Below are positions 29,801-43,800 of a stretch of 56,797 nucleotides of DNA, piece after piece. How positions within the stretch are numbered: position 1 is the stretch's first letter; each line of letters begins with the position of its first letter. The stretch lies in contig NZ_JHZE01000010.1 of assembly GCF_000621085.1 (NCBI RefSeq), positions 1 through 56,797 of the forward strand, in the 5' to 3' direction. Position numbers and translations under genes: made by a program. The notes under the pieces were generated by a model. It was not told the origin of the DNA. It did not search any database and was given only the letters and a program-made list of their open reading frames with translations. The stretch is from Mycoplasmopsis gallinarum DSM 19816. GTDB lineage: Bacteria; Bacillota_I; Bacilli_A; Mycoplasmatales; Metamycoplasmataceae.

Positions 29801-32800
29801 AGAAATATGATTGCTTGTGTTATCGCCATTTTCTTTAATTGCAGCACTAAAATCATCTTTAGTTAAAGTTGAAGCTTTTTCATTTGCTTTATTAACAGTG
29901 TCATTTAATGAAATGTTATATGGATTAGTATCAACTAATTTATTTAATCTTTGTAATTCTGTTTCAAAACCACTAATAATAATTTCTTTAGTATCAGAAA
30001 CTACAGACTTAAAGTCTGGTTTAGTTGATCTGATTTGGAAGCTTAAACGAATTTCGCCAGTTAAATCATTGTAACCAACAATTTGTTGATTAGTAAATTC
30101 ATAATTATCTCTATCAAATGTATTTCAAGTTCAATTAGTGGTTGCGTCTTTTAAACTTGAAGCTTGTTCATTTGCTTTATTTGGATAATCAATACGATAA
30201 AGAACACCATTTTCAACTTTGTCACTAAAATCAAGAGAATCTAATCTTTCTTTTTCAATTTGCGCTAATGTTTTAAAGCCGCTTAAAGTACCTGATTGAT
30301 TATGTTCACTGCTTGAAGTTACAGTATTTAAGTTTTGTGAATGAACCACACCTCTATTAGAAATAATTTGTCAAGTATAACTAATTTTACCTGTATTATC
30401 ATTAGCTGATTTATCTACTACTTTTAAGTTATAGCTTGTATCTTTATTAGTTTCTAATTTATTTAAAATTAAATCTTTTAATAATTTTGATGCAGTTCAT
30501 TTATTATATTGGTCGCTTGCAAGATTTTTAATTCCAGCTTCAATTGCTAAGTTTTTTATAATTTCATCAAGACGCATTTGCTCAGTTTTAAAGCCTTTAA
30601 TTTGTGCGTATTTATTATCTGAAACTACATTTTTATAAACTTCATCGCTTTTTTGAGAAACTAAATGGTATGTAATTCCAATATAACCATCAATTTCATG
30701 TCTTGCATCAATACTATCAATTACAACTTCGGCTTCTGGATTAGATTCTTGAATAGTTGCAATTACTTTGTCAATAACTGCATTTGAAGGTAAAGTGGTA
30801 GTTTTGTTTTCATAATCTAATACAACAGTTAAATTGTTTAAACGTGCTTTTTCTGCTTCTTGATCAATTTTATCTTGTTCTGCTTTAGTTCTAAAACCAG
30901 ATACACTAATAGAACCTAAATCATTATTATCTGAAACAGGTTTTACAAAAGGAGTATTAGGATCAACTGCTCAATTAGAAATTAATTGATCTTGAGTTTT
31001 GGTTGATCTAAGTTCAGCTGCAATATTAGCAATTCCTGCATTATCATCAACACTTACTTTAGAAATATTAATTAATTCAGCTTTATTTTGGGTACTTTGA
31101 GTATAGTAGAAATTGCTTAAATTATTATCAGTAGTTGCTTTTGAAGGCATCAATAATGATTTTTGTGGATAATCAACATTAATATTTTGATTATACATTT
31201 CTTGACGTAAGTTATTTAATCTACCTTTTTCACTTAAATAATTATTAATAATAATTTCTTTTGTTTCTGAAACGACATCTTGACCATTTTTGTTACTAAT
31301 AACTTTAAATTCAACTTTTAAAGCTCCAATTACATCATTATAACCACTTACATTTGTGATGCTAATTCTTTCGTTAGTATGATTATCTGGAGTTTTGAAA
31401 GTTAAGTTAATATCATTATATTTAGTAGCATTATTGAAAGTAGAAGCTAATTGACTTGCATCACCTAAACCAACAAATTCATCATTGGTATAGGCATCAA
31501 TGATTTCTTTTTCTCTTTCAATTGGGCTTTGGAAACCAGCAATAGTAATTTCTTTAGTGATACTTGAAGTAACATCTTTTAAATTATCTTTAGTAGAAGT
31601 TAAATTATAAGTAACAATTACTTGTTGATCATTTTTTGGATCTGGTTTTACATCAGTAATTGTGATTTTAGCTTTTGAATCACTTAATGATGTTTGATTT
31701 GGACTCAACATTTCTTTAGTTACTTCTGAAGCTAAAACTTTATTTTGGGCTTTTTTGCCTGTATAAGTAATTTCCTTAGTGATTGTATTATCATTGATTA
31801 CTTTGTTTAATCTTTCACTTTCAGTTAAAGTATTAAAAGCCGCAGTTCTTACTTGAGTAGAAACAATATCATCTAAACCAGTTCTTTTTGATTTAATCTT
31901 GTATTCAACGGTAAATGCTCCAGTTTTATCATTAATAGAATTTGAAACAATTTTAACTTCATAAGCTTCATCTGTTTCGCTTGTAGCAAAAATAATATCG
32001 CTTGGTTCTATTTCAGAAGCAGTTTTATTTAATTTAGCACTTTCTTTTAAAGTAGGTTGATAACTAAGAGCATCAATTCTTTCTTGCTCAGTTTTATATT
32101 TATCCTTAGTTGCTAATTTGAAAGTATAAGTTTTATCTGCGGTTTCTACATCTCTAAAATTATCTTTAGTTGATCTTAATTTATATGAAATAGTTAGATT
32201 ACCACTGCGATCATCTTGATTAGTAATAGTTAAATCAACTAGTTTAGCCTCACTATTATCAGGTAAAATTACAGCTAAAGCACTATCAATGTTAGTAGCC
32301 GAAATTTCAGAAGGCATAAGTTGTGCATTTTTATTTTGATATGAAACTTTTAATGCGTCTAAACGATTAGCTTCTTCAGAACGAGGAGTTAAATAACCCT
32401 CAAACTCTGCTCAATCAGATATTTTAGATTTAATAGGATCTACCTTAGCAACAGCAGGTTCTCAGTTTTTTGAAACTAAATCTTTTCTAGTTGAAATTAA
32501 TTGATAAGCTAGGTATGCTTCTCCTGTATCCTCAAAATCATAAATTAATGGACCAATATTAATTTCAACATTTTGATTAGTAAGAGAATCTGGATAATTA
32601 GTATCAAAATCAGCTAATGTTAATTCAGAAGTTTTTTTGTTTGTTGTTCCTGATTTTTGACTAATAACAGAATTAGGATCAGCACTATCAACTAATTCAT
32701 TTATTCTGTCTACTTCAGTTTTAAAACCAGAAATAGTTACATATTTTTCTTCTGATTTCACAGTTTGAAGATTTTCTTTAGCTGATTGTAATTTAAAACC

Positions 32801-35800
32801 TAATTTAATTTGTCCAGTAATATCGTTATAAGCAACAATTCTTTTTTCAACAAAGGTATATTGACCATCTGTTTCAGGACTTCAAGTTCATTTATCGCTA
32901 TTTAAATCATTTAAATCCACTTGAGAAGCTAAAATGTCAGATTTATTACTTCTGTCAATTCTATAACCATTTAAGCTATCTAATCTAGTTTTTTCACCAT
33001 TTTTAAATCCAGTAATCATTACACTATTAGCATCAGATTGTGGAGCAGTATAAGTAATATTTGTTAAATTATTATCACTTCTTCAGAATAAATCTTCTTT
33101 AGTTTTAGTAGAAGTTAAAGTGAAGTTTAAAGTGCTTCTACCATAATCAGCTTCGGGATTAATATTTTTAATATCAAAAGTTAATTTGTCATTTGTTGCA
33201 TTTGGATATGAATAATTAGTTTTAGTTGTAGCAGTTGTTGAATTGGCTAATTCATTTGCAGCTGTAAAATTAAGATTAATTTTACTTGAATCTTTATTAA
33301 TACTATTAGCAATAGTATTTAATCTTTGTTTTTCAGTTTGATAATTATCTTTAGTATCTGCTTTAAAAGCGTAAGTTTGCACTTTAGTTTTAACATCAGT
33401 TAAATTAGCTTTAGTTGAAACTATTTCATAAGTAATTTCAAGTTTACCATCTACATCATTAGCAGCAACTACTTTAATATTTTCTATAGTTGCTTGTGAA
33501 TCGTTATCATTAATTGCGACACTAAAAGGACTTTGATCAGTTGCATAATTTTTAGCCACATTAGTTGCAAACAATGTTGGTTCGTTGTTAGTATGATTAA
33601 TAGTTAAACTATATAAACGAGTGCTTTCATCAAGTTTAGTTTTAAGTTTACTTAATTGATCTTTTAAATCTTTGAAATTAGTTAATGCTTTGGTGTAAAG
33701 TCCTTGATAATTATTTGGATCGCTTTGTTCCACTTTATTAAATTTATCTTTATTTTCATTACCATCTTGTAAATTCAAGTTGTAAGCAGCAATTAATTTA
33801 GCATTTAAGTTATCAGCAGCAGTTTTAAGTGAATCAATAGCATTTTTATAACCTAAATTACTATCAACTACATAATTGGTTTTTCAATCGCTTATATTAT
33901 TTAATTCCTTACCAATCGCTAGGTCTAAGGCTTTAACTTTGGCAAATTGACTTTCTTTAGCACTATCGTCGCCAGTCATAGCGTCAATTTCTTTTAACAA
34001 TTGTTGCTTCAATTCAACTGTCATGTATTTTAATTCATTTTGTCTTGGTAAATATGAACTAGATCCATCTAATTTTGATTTAGCATCTTCAAGATTTCTT
34101 AATAAAGTTTGAATTTCTGCGCTATTAGTAATTGGAGTAGTAGCAGAATCATCAATTACTGCTTTAGTTTGATCAATAAATTTTTTGTAATTGTCTTTTT
34201 CACTTTTAGTTTTTTCATAAACATAAAGCTCATCAGTAATTTCACCATTTTGATTTGGCTTAAGTGAATTAGGTAATTTATTATAGTAATCTTTTAATGC
34301 TTTCATTTGGGTATTTAAATTACTTGCATTTGTTTTGAATGTTTCATAATTTTCAGGATTTACATAATTACTATCATTACTATCTGTAATATTTATTTGA
34401 TCAATTAAAGCTTGTTTTTGCTTAGCAGTTAAACTAGTTAATGAGCGAATGTGATCAACTATGACTGCTCTATCATAAATTGGTTTTAAATTAGCATCAT
34501 TACCAAATTGAGTAAATTCTTCACTTATTGGATTAAGTTCTGCTTCATTGATTAATCTTGAAAATTCTTCCTTATCAGTTTCAGTTAAATTAGTTAAATC
34601 ATTTAATTTTGTAATTAAATTACTTTTAGCTTTAGCAAAAATTTTATTAATTTGTTCTGCTAATTCACTATTATTTGCACTTCAAACAGCATCTTTAACT
34701 GTTCCATCATTACTTTCATAGTTATTTTTTAATTTTGCTAATAAAGTAGCAAAGTCTTGTCTTTCAGTTTCATCACTTTCAACATAAATAAATGAATCAA
34801 CTGCTTTTTGAGCTTGATTTTTATTACCATTTAAAGCATTTAAACTTTCAGTTAATAAATTAAGTCCATTATCTAATTTAGTTTTCAAGTTGTTAAACTT
34901 AGCATAATCAGTTAAAAAGCCTTTACTTGGATCATTTACAAAGATTTTTTGATATTCTGCATTGTCAAAAGCATCAATAAATTTATTGTATTTTTCGCCA
35001 TCTGCATGAGAACTTAGAGTATTTTCAAAAACAGTTTCTTTTCAACTTCCATCGGCATTTTTTAAATTATTGTTAATTCAAGTTACATAATCATTTAAAT
35101 ATTTACGCTTCAAAATTGCATCAGCAACTTCTGCTTGGAATTGCTTCAATGTTTCTAAATTGGTACTTGAATTGGTTTCAATTAAGTTATCAATACCACC
35201 ATTAGTTGCAGTCAATTTAAACTGATTATTGATAATATCAATTGCTTTGTCTTTAAATAATTTAACTAAATTATCTTTTTCAGCTTGGGTCAAACTTTGG
35301 TATGCTTCAGGATAATTTTTACTAAACTCACTAGTTGCGAGATCATTAATCTTACCACTAATTGTATTGTCATTAGCAACTTTGTATCCATCTAATTTTG
35401 CTACTTCTTCATCATAGGTTTGGTGATTAGGGCCTAAAATTTGATTTAATTCAATACCTCATTCAGTAGCTGTTCGTTGTCCTGATGGAAGATCTTCATT
35501 ATTTTTTAATTTTTCTTTTCCAGTATTTAAATATTCGTGCATCTGCACAATCATATTTTTTAAATCTTGGGTAGAAGAATAAGCAAAATTAAGTTGAGAA
35601 ATTAATTTATTTGGCTCAACTGACAATGACTTGTTACTATCAGAATAATAAATTTCATCAATATCAGATGCAAATTGAATCATAGGAATCATTCTTCTTA
35701 ATAAATTCATATATGTATTTACATATTTTCTATTACTATTTAAATTATGATCATCGAATCAAACATCTGAACTATTTCGATTTTCACCTCTATCTTTAAA

Positions 35801-37531
35801 TTCGTTATCAATGAATTTATGAACTAAATCATTAACTCAACCTGATAAATTAGGAAATTCAGATTCTAGCATTTGCTCGATTCTTAACCTATCAGTCACA
35901 AGCGGAGTGTATACCAAATCATTAAAAACATAAAAACCTTGAGAATCTTTTGTTGTAGAAGAAAGTTTAGCCTCTGCAATTTGTCATTGATTGTTAAATT
36001 CAGTATTTTTAATAGTTGCTTTTAATTTCAAAGAGCTTAAATCAATATCGTTAAGAGCTAAATTTAAATTGTATTCGCTATAGTATTCTTTTAGATTATT
36101 AGCTTTGTTATATTGATTTCTATCTAAATCAAATAATTTAAGTTCTGTACCAGCTTGATTAGTGTAATAAACACCTACTTCGTACAATTTATTATCAATT
36201 TCATCATCTTCTCTACGTCTAAATGATTTTGGTAAATAAAGATTTGATTCTTGAGAATTAAGAATTTCTTTAATTCTAAATTTGTATTGAGTTGAATTAG
36301 CTCTTTTACTTCTTATGATAAATCCAGATTCACCTTCAAAACCAGAGTTAAATCCAACATCAAAAAGAGTATAAGCCCCACCTAAAAAGGTTGGCACAGA
36401 AGTTTTGCCATTTCATTGAAAATTAGGATTATCAACTGTTTCAAATTCAACAACTACGACGTTGTTTAATCATCCTCTATTTCTAGCATTCGGTGCATCA
36501 ATGAAGAAAGTGAACATATATCCAGCATTTTGGTTTAATAAATTTCAAAAACCAGCACCTTTATTATTTAATAATTCTTCATCATATAAACCATCTTGTT
36601 TTAATCTGGCTGCAACCTTTCCACCATCAAAGTCATTAATTTTTTTAGTAGATTTGTGATAAAAACCTGGCTTTCCCCTTCCAAGTGATGTAACTGGATC
36701 GTTAATTAATCTATTAGCAATTACTTCACGATTATCACGAGTTAAACCATTTCTTTCGGCAACTGCTAATTCTTCTGCAGTTCAAGGATAAGCGGAATTG
36801 GTTCATAATCCTCTTAATCTAATTTCACTATTATTGTTATAACCAGCTGCACCAGTGGTGCTTGTATTTTCAGGATTTACTCAGTTAACAATATTTTGTC
36901 ATTTATCTTCAAAATAAGGGTTTTGAGAATAAAGAGGGTTAATAAAAGTGTAATTATCCTTATTTGTAGGTAATTTGGTTCAAGAAACAGGAATTTCTTT
37001 TGTAGAAACATTTGCATAATCAATTTGATTAATATCAGCTGGATAAAATGAAAATTTGACAACTGAATCATTTGCTAAAATCATATCTTCAGAAAAATAG
37101 AAACCACCTAAATATCTGTTTTCTCTAAAACTAGATGGTTGTTGTTTATGATAAATTAATTTTCATTTTCTCTTTTTACCATCTAATGATTTAGGATCAA
37201 CTCAATTAGCTTCTTTGCTAAATCTATCAATATATTTTGTGTCTAAAAAACGAGGATCTCTATTGTTTGTGATGGTTGGATCACCGACAGTGACAAAATT
37301 TTGAGTTCCAATATAACCTTCAAATCTATAATCTACACTACCATCTCATGAACCATATGGACTATATCTTGAATTAGAATAAATGTCAGTATCTTCATAA
37401 AAGAAACTGTCATATTTAGTATCAGTAGTATCTTTACCCATATAGATAGGAACTAACCCAGAAAAAGGAATTAAAAATACGGATGAAGAAAGAGTAGCGC
37501 CTAAAAGCCTAAATATATTTTTTTTCTTCAT
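26849..37531 (-). CDS. Giant repeat-built surface protein, copy A (3560 aa)
   Basis: One uninterrupted frame of 10,683 nt when TGA is Trp; I followed the frame through every gap between standard-code ORFs and saw no TAA or TAG. Residues 1-35 form a signal peptide (MKKKNIFRLLG, then a hydrophobic core) without a lipobox. A unique, Tyr/Asn-rich N-domain runs to about residue 610, then helical repeats to about 1300. About 20 beta-type repeats of about 80 residues follow to about 2950; each reads 'n.d.tG.i.v.Y.l.StK..l.dv.s..k...i.GF.te..Rl'. GA/FIVAR-like helical modules come next (NLDxAY-LNG, YLSNNEKNQL). The C-terminus is a membrane helix with RSKK. The repeats resemble mycoplasma lipoprotein-associated domains. 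An adhesin or host-protein-binding role is inferred. AGGAG precedes the ATG. Confidence 0.9.
28690..33620 (-). repeat. Array of about 80-residue beta-type repeats in copy A
   Basis: The degenerate repeats are recognised by the cycle 'lps...', 'aND.tG.i.i.Y.l.StK', 'GF.Te..Rln.l'. Trp-containing units NWTWN and KWTWS recur with the following AYNDITG or GYNDLTG. DNA identity between units is low, so the repetition is old at DNA level and conserved at protein level. Confidence 0.8.
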
Positions 37532-37659
37532 AAATGAAGTCTCCTATTATTTTTTTAAATAAATATAAACACATTAAGATAAACATAAAAATAACTCAAT
37601 CCAATGCGAGTTACTATTAATGATTTCAAAACACATATAAAATCACTCTTACATAAGTT

Positions 37660-37683
37660 TATATATATATATATATATATATA
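37660..37683. repeat. (TA)12 dinucleotide tract on the copy A side
   Basis: Twelve uninterrupted TA units lie about 130 bp upstream of the copy A start codon. The tract supplies TATATA -10-like sequence on the minus strand, but no good -35 is visible upstream of it. Confidence 0.85.
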
Positions 37684-37779
37684 ACTTTTTATCTTTTTTA
37701 AAAATAAATAGATAACATTTAAATTTAGGTAAATTTAGAATTCTTAATTAAACAATTAAAAAGTGAAAAAACAACGCAA

Positions 37780-37793
37780 AAATTCCATATTTT
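37780..37793 (+). repeat. 14-bp locus motif, copy 2
   Basis: AAATTCCATATTTT, extended at the left by AA to a 16-bp match with the copy at 56618-56633. It lies about 100 bp upstream of the plus-strand giant gene. Confidence 0.6.
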
Positions 37794-37847
37794 TGTATTT
37801 TTTAATTTATTTATAAAATTTTTAAATTTCATTTATATAGTAAAATT

Positions 37848-37884
37848 TTGACACTATGCAATAGTATATATATATATATATATA
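37848..37884 (+). promoter_or_regulatory. Promoter of giant gene B: TTGACA plus a (TA)10 tract
   Basis: A consensus -35 TTGACA is at 37848-37853. A 17-bp spacer places the -10 at 37871-37876, inside the (TA)10 tract (37865-37884). The tract ends directly against the AGGTGG ribosome site, so the leader would be only about 10-15 nt. Gain or loss of TA units would move the transcription start relative to the ribosome site. Confidence 0.65.
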
Positions 37885-37895
37885 GGTGGTGTGTT

Positions 37896-40800
37896 ATGAA
37901 AAATGCAAAAAAGATTAAAAAAATTGTGTTGGGAATTAGTGCAACAAGTGGATCTTTACCTCTTGTCTTTTTGCCTATTTCTCAAACTAATACAACAGGA
38001 ACTTCAGAGGTAGTAGATAGTAAATATCTAAGTTATAGCCAATATAACAAAGTGCAAGATGATGGTATTTATACTAATTTCAATACCGTTGAAGGTGTGT
38101 TTTTTGAAGGATGAGCTGCAGGACAGAAAAAAGCGCCTATTTATGTTGGTACAAATCCAAATTACAGTAAAAATGAATCTGGCTATGATAAATCTGCATA
38201 CTATATCAATAATAGAAATAATTGATATAGATTGTACGACTATAATGCAAATAAGGCAAAAAGAGATAGATATGGTGAAAATAGTTATAATCCTGCATGA
38301 GATTTATTGAATCCTTCTTTAGTTTTAAGTAGCAACTTAATTGATACAAGATATAACTGACAAAGAAACAATAATCAAGATTCTTCATTTTTTAACGGCG
38401 ATGGGTGAGATTCTGTAAATGATACAAAATCTTTCAGAATTGGTTTTAATGTTGACAAATTAAGATCTGATGATAGAAAGTTTTTTGTAGGACTTTGAAT
38501 TTCTGAAGATTTAATTCTAACTGGAAATATTAAAGCTATTCTTTCCACAAGAAATTCAAATGGACAATTTCAAGAAGCAATTGCAAATCCACAAAATGTT
38601 AAAACTTATAATATTTCAATTGATGAAAAATATGATGTGAATGACATTAGGGACGATAGAGGCAGCGCCACATGATACGGAAAAGAAGAAAATAAATATC
38701 GAATAAATCCTTGAATTTCTAAATCATATGACTATACAGGTGTATTTAGACAAGGCGATAATCGTTCAGGCTTTAAATTCTATAGTTCTAATCCAAATAA
38801 TGAATATGCACAATTCACAAGATATTATGTTTCTGACAAAAAAAGATATACAACAGGTAAAACTTGATTAAATTCAATGCATTATGGTTCTTTTTATAAA
38901 ACCTTTCCAAAAGAAATAAATCAAAATATTACTGATCAATATGGAAAATTATGAGGTGGGGTTAATAACGATTATTTCAGAAAAAGAACCATTGCTAACA
39001 TGATTATTCATGATGAGCCATCATTGTCAGGTGATTGAAAATATGCGCCAGTTGCATATAATGGAGATGAATATAAATTAGGTTTATATCAAAAACAATA
39101 TAAAGATAATAATAACTATATCTATAATTCTCTTAATAATAATGCAGGTTCATTATTGATTTTGGAAATAAAATCAGAGTATGAATCTACTGCTGGTTTT
39201 ACACCATCATTACAATTAGAATTTACAGTAAAAAGAAATCCAAACACAATTGATAAGAATGAAGTACGTAGTGGAAATAATTCTAATCCTCTTTCAAGAG
39301 ATGCTTCCGCTAAAAAAACATATATTGGATTTGGACAATTTAAATACGAATCAAGTGGTTGAGCTGATAGACAATTTGGTTCATTTATGAAAATGGCAGA
39401 TCGTCAAGCATATCAAAATATTAAATTCAATACCACTGAAAAATTGGTTAAAAGCGAATACCTTTTAGATAATGATAAATTACCTAATACCACTTTATCT
39501 TTAATTCAAGATAATAATGGAACTGAAAGACTAATTCATTCAGTGAATAAATCAAAGTATAATGAAGCAATAAATCAAGATAAAATTCTTTCAGAGTATA
39601 AAACCAAAAATAATGTTGATTCCTTGACTCAATATTCAAATATAAATAATTTAAGACTTAAAACTAGTTTTGTAAATTCTGAAGATTATAAAAAATGAAA
39701 AATTGTTTCTGAAAATTCTTATTCAACTCAAAATCCAAATATTTTTTCTTTTAATACAACAGATGATGATGGATACCTTAATTTTAATGAAATTAGCTAT
39801 GATTTAACAGATTATGAAAAACTAAAAAGATTTGCAAATGATAGAAAGAAAAATAAATGATTAACTATTAAACAAATTAATTATTTATTATCACAAATTG
39901 AGCAAAATGAAAACTTTAATAAAACCACATATTCTTTCAATGATCCTAAATGATTTGAATATTTCAAGGAGCAAATTTCTAATTTAAATAATTTACAAGG
40001 GCAAGCAGAAGCAAAAAGAGCTGAATTAAGAAATTTAGTTGTAAGCACAACAGATAAAACGGATTGAAATAGTGAAATTAGCAATAAAGTTCTTTTTGCT
40101 TTTGCAGATCAAAGAGAAGCTAAAGGACAAGCTTTAAAATTATTAGAAATTGAAGGATGAAGCAGCAACACTTCTGCAGCAAAAAAATATGATTTACAAT
40201 CAGAATTAAACTTAAATCGTGAAGCAGTAGACAGAAACATTGATTCAAAAGTTGCTTTACAAACTGCGGATGAAGTTACAAAATATATATCAGATGTAAA
40301 TGATGTTATTACTAAAATAAAACAAACAGGTAAAAATAATTTAGAAAATGAATTCATTAATACTTTAAATAGTCAAAGTATTACTAATAAGAATTGAAGT
40401 AATTATAATTACATACAAGGTACTAAATTTATAATTGATGCAATTAATTCTGTGCTTTCAAGATATAATACTCCTTATGATATAACCACTTTTGTTCCGG
40501 CTAATAATACACAATATCAAAGTAATAAAAACACAATTTTAAACAAAATAAAAGCTTTATCTACTTTATATGATGAAATTCAAAAGATTCAACCAATTAT
40601 TGAAAATATTAAAAATGATAAATTGGTGTATGGTAAAACAAGTAGTAAACCAACCATTGATAATGTTTGATATAACAATTTTGTTACAAAATTGCAGAAC
40701 AACAATAATGTATCAAATGATTCATCTTATGCTTTTTATTCACAAGGCAATTTGGATACTTTTAAAACACAAAATGCAAGTAATTTAAAAAACAATTGAA

Positions 40801-43800
40801 TTGATAAAATTCTAGAATTAAATGGAAATAAAACACAATTTACTTCAGACATTAATTCATTTAATTATTTAGATGAAAGTGCAAAAAATTCATTCCTTCA
40901 AAAAATTCCAAATGATAAAAACTTTACTTATAATGAAGCCAGCTATCAATTAAGTGATAATAGAACTACTATTAATAATCAATTAACATCTTTAATTAAT
41001 GAAGCATTTGGACAAGCTAAAACTAAAGCAAAAGAAAAAATAAAAAGTTTTTCATATGTTTCACAAGCATTAAAAAATGCTGCTTCAAGTAATATTGATA
41101 ATGCTGAACTCTATAGAAATCAAACTGATAATGCTCAAGATGATTGAGTATATTTTGGTAATGACAAAAATTTAAAAACTATTGTGGATGAGTTAGAAAA
41201 ACAAAATAATTATCATAAACAATTGATTGATTATTTAAATTCTCCAACATTAAATAATAATGAAAATAATGTTTTAACTCAAAAACAAAAAGAAGCATTT
41301 AAAAAGGACATTCTTTCTAAAAATTTTGCTGATGAAAACGCAGTTAATGAATATAAAGAATCTATTAACAGTGTAAATGATGCAACACAAAATTTAAAAA
41401 CTTATGTAACTAATTTAAAAACTAATACAGATAAATATAATTTTGCTTCTCCAGATAAAAAACGTAATTTTGATGTTTATAAAACAGCTGCTGATTCATT
41501 ATTAAATAATAAAGGATCAAATATAAATCCAACACAAATTGCTAAATTACAAGAAAATTTAACTAATGCTTATAATGCTTTAGATGGTGATATCTTAATT
41601 AATAAAGTAAAACAATTAGAGTATTTCACTACTGATTTACAAAATCTTGTAATTAATCAAATTAAAGCAGCAGATGCAAGTAAAAGACAAGAAATTTATG
41701 AAAAATCTAAAACTTTAAATGATAATTTCGGTGCAAATGATTTATCTCTAATTACTACTTATAATTCTGCAAATTCAACCACTGACTATACTAATGGATC
41801 AAAAGGAAGAAAATCTGCTTTTGATTCTGCTTTAACTAATCTTAATGCTAAATTAAATACCAATAAAAACAAATTAGAACAACCAACAACAGCACCTACA
41901 GATTACACAAACTTTATTGAAAATTATATTAGTCAATACAATCAATTAAAATCTGCTGCTACAAGCGCTTATGATAATCTTGATGGCGATGAAATTACTA
42001 CAGAAAAACAAAGATTAAATGCAATTAATTTAACTTTTGATTATCCAAGCAAAAAAACAACATTACCTTCAAAAATTACAGAATCTTCAATAACCAATAA
42101 TTTATCTCAAAACAATGTTGATGTTATCAAGAATGATATTAACAAAAATGACACTGATGGAACTGTTGGTTTTAACTATCAATTAGTTTCAACTGATTCA
42201 AAATTTAGTTATTTACCAGCAGATGAAAAAATTAAATCAGATTCTAAATCAGCAACAATTAATGGATTTTTAACTAGTGCACAAAAAGCAATTAATGATA
42301 AAAAGGCAGAGTTAATTGAAAAAATTAATCAAGCTAAAGATCAAAATAAAATTACTGATAGTCAAAAACAAACCTTAATAGATGCAGTCAATAATGCTAC
42401 AAATCTTGATGAATTAAACAAACAAGAAGCAAAAGATAACGAAATTTTCAAATTAACTGCTACTTATCAACATTTCAATCCAAAACAAAATCAGGAATTA
42501 TTTGAAAAAATTCAAAATGCTACAAGCAGTCAAGAAGCACAAACTATTTTTGCCAAAAAAGAAAATGTTGACTTAAATAATTCAATGAAAAAATTGAAAG
42601 ATTTAGTTAATGAATACACAAGCAAAAAATCTAGTGTTGATTACACAAGTGCAACTAATCAAAGTCAATTTGATACTATTTTAAATTCAGCTGATGATTT
42701 AATTACTTCAGCTACAAATAATGGATCTACTAATCCTTCATTAAATACTTTAATTGGTGGTATTAACCAAAGTGGTTCATTAAATAATAGTTTTGCTTTA
42801 CTTGATGGAATTAAAACTAAAGCAAAAAATGATATTCAAGGATTAAGCTATTTAACAGATGCACAAAAACAACAATATAAATCAGAAATTGATGGTGTTT
42901 CTGATTTACAAACAAGTGAAACTAAGCAAGCAGCTGTTGATAAAATCCTAACTAAAGCTAAATTAAATCAATATAATGCAACCTTTGATTATGATAATAA
43001 ATCAAAAATTACTCCAAGTCAAATTGTTAAAAGCAATGTAAATAAAACCATTGTTTATAATAATTCTTTAGGTAGTCCAAAAATTACAACTGATCAAATT
43101 GAAATTAAGCAAATTGTTAAAAATGATGCTGATGGAACCGCAACAGTTAAATATGTTATAAAAGATGCAAATGATCAATCTTTAACTTCTGATACTAAAG
43201 AAGCAATAATTAGAGGCTTTAAAACTGGTGATCAAGCAGAAAAAGAAAGATTAGATGGAATTAATTCTGTAACAGTTAAAGCAACTGCAGAGCAAAAACA
43301 AAATCAAGCTTCAAAATTAACTAATGCCGAAAATCTACAATGAGATATTCAAAGTAGTCAAAATGCTGAAATAGTTGATAAAACTATTGTTGGTTACAAT
43401 GATATCACTGGTAAATTAAAAGTTTCTTATAGACTAAAATCAAAAACTTCAACAAATATTTATTCAGATGTTAAATATGCAGAAATTGAAGGTTTCCAAA
43501 CTGAAAAACAAAGATTAGATTTATTATTAACTCAAGCCAATGCAATTTTAACTATTACTAACAAAAAAGTGCCAACTGAAGTAACTTATGGCACTGACTT
43601 TAATATTAGCTTTAAAGACAGTAACGTGCAAAAAGCAAGCTTTAAAGAAATTCCAAATATCACTAATAAAGATGATAGAAATGGTCAAATTACCTATGAC
43701 TATACTTTAAAATCTGATAGACAAGATTTAATTACTATTCAAGAAGAAGCTGCTCAAGCAAATGAAGTTGTTTCAGCTAAAAGTTCAAGCTTTACAGCTT

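Larger units (their letters stand above)
37532..37895. promoter_or_regulatory. Divergent control region between the two giant genes, with TA microsatellites
   Basis: The region holds no gene. From left to right it has the AGGAG site of copy A, a short palindrome CTTCAT/ATGAAG (37526-37539) around its ATG, and a hairpin AACTC/GAGTT at 37592-37611. Next come a (TA)12 tract at 37660-37683, the 14-bp motif at 37780, a TTGACA at 37848, a (TA)10 tract at 37865-37884 and an AGGTGG site before the plus-strand ATG. The leader of copy A is about 120 nt if its promoter uses the (TA)12 tract. Confidence 0.7.

Noticed and set aside
36877-37071. Minus-strand 64-aa frame in another phase inside giant gene A
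   Set aside because: It overlaps a region where the main frame reads continuously with TGA as Trp, and its composition is that of a frame shadow.
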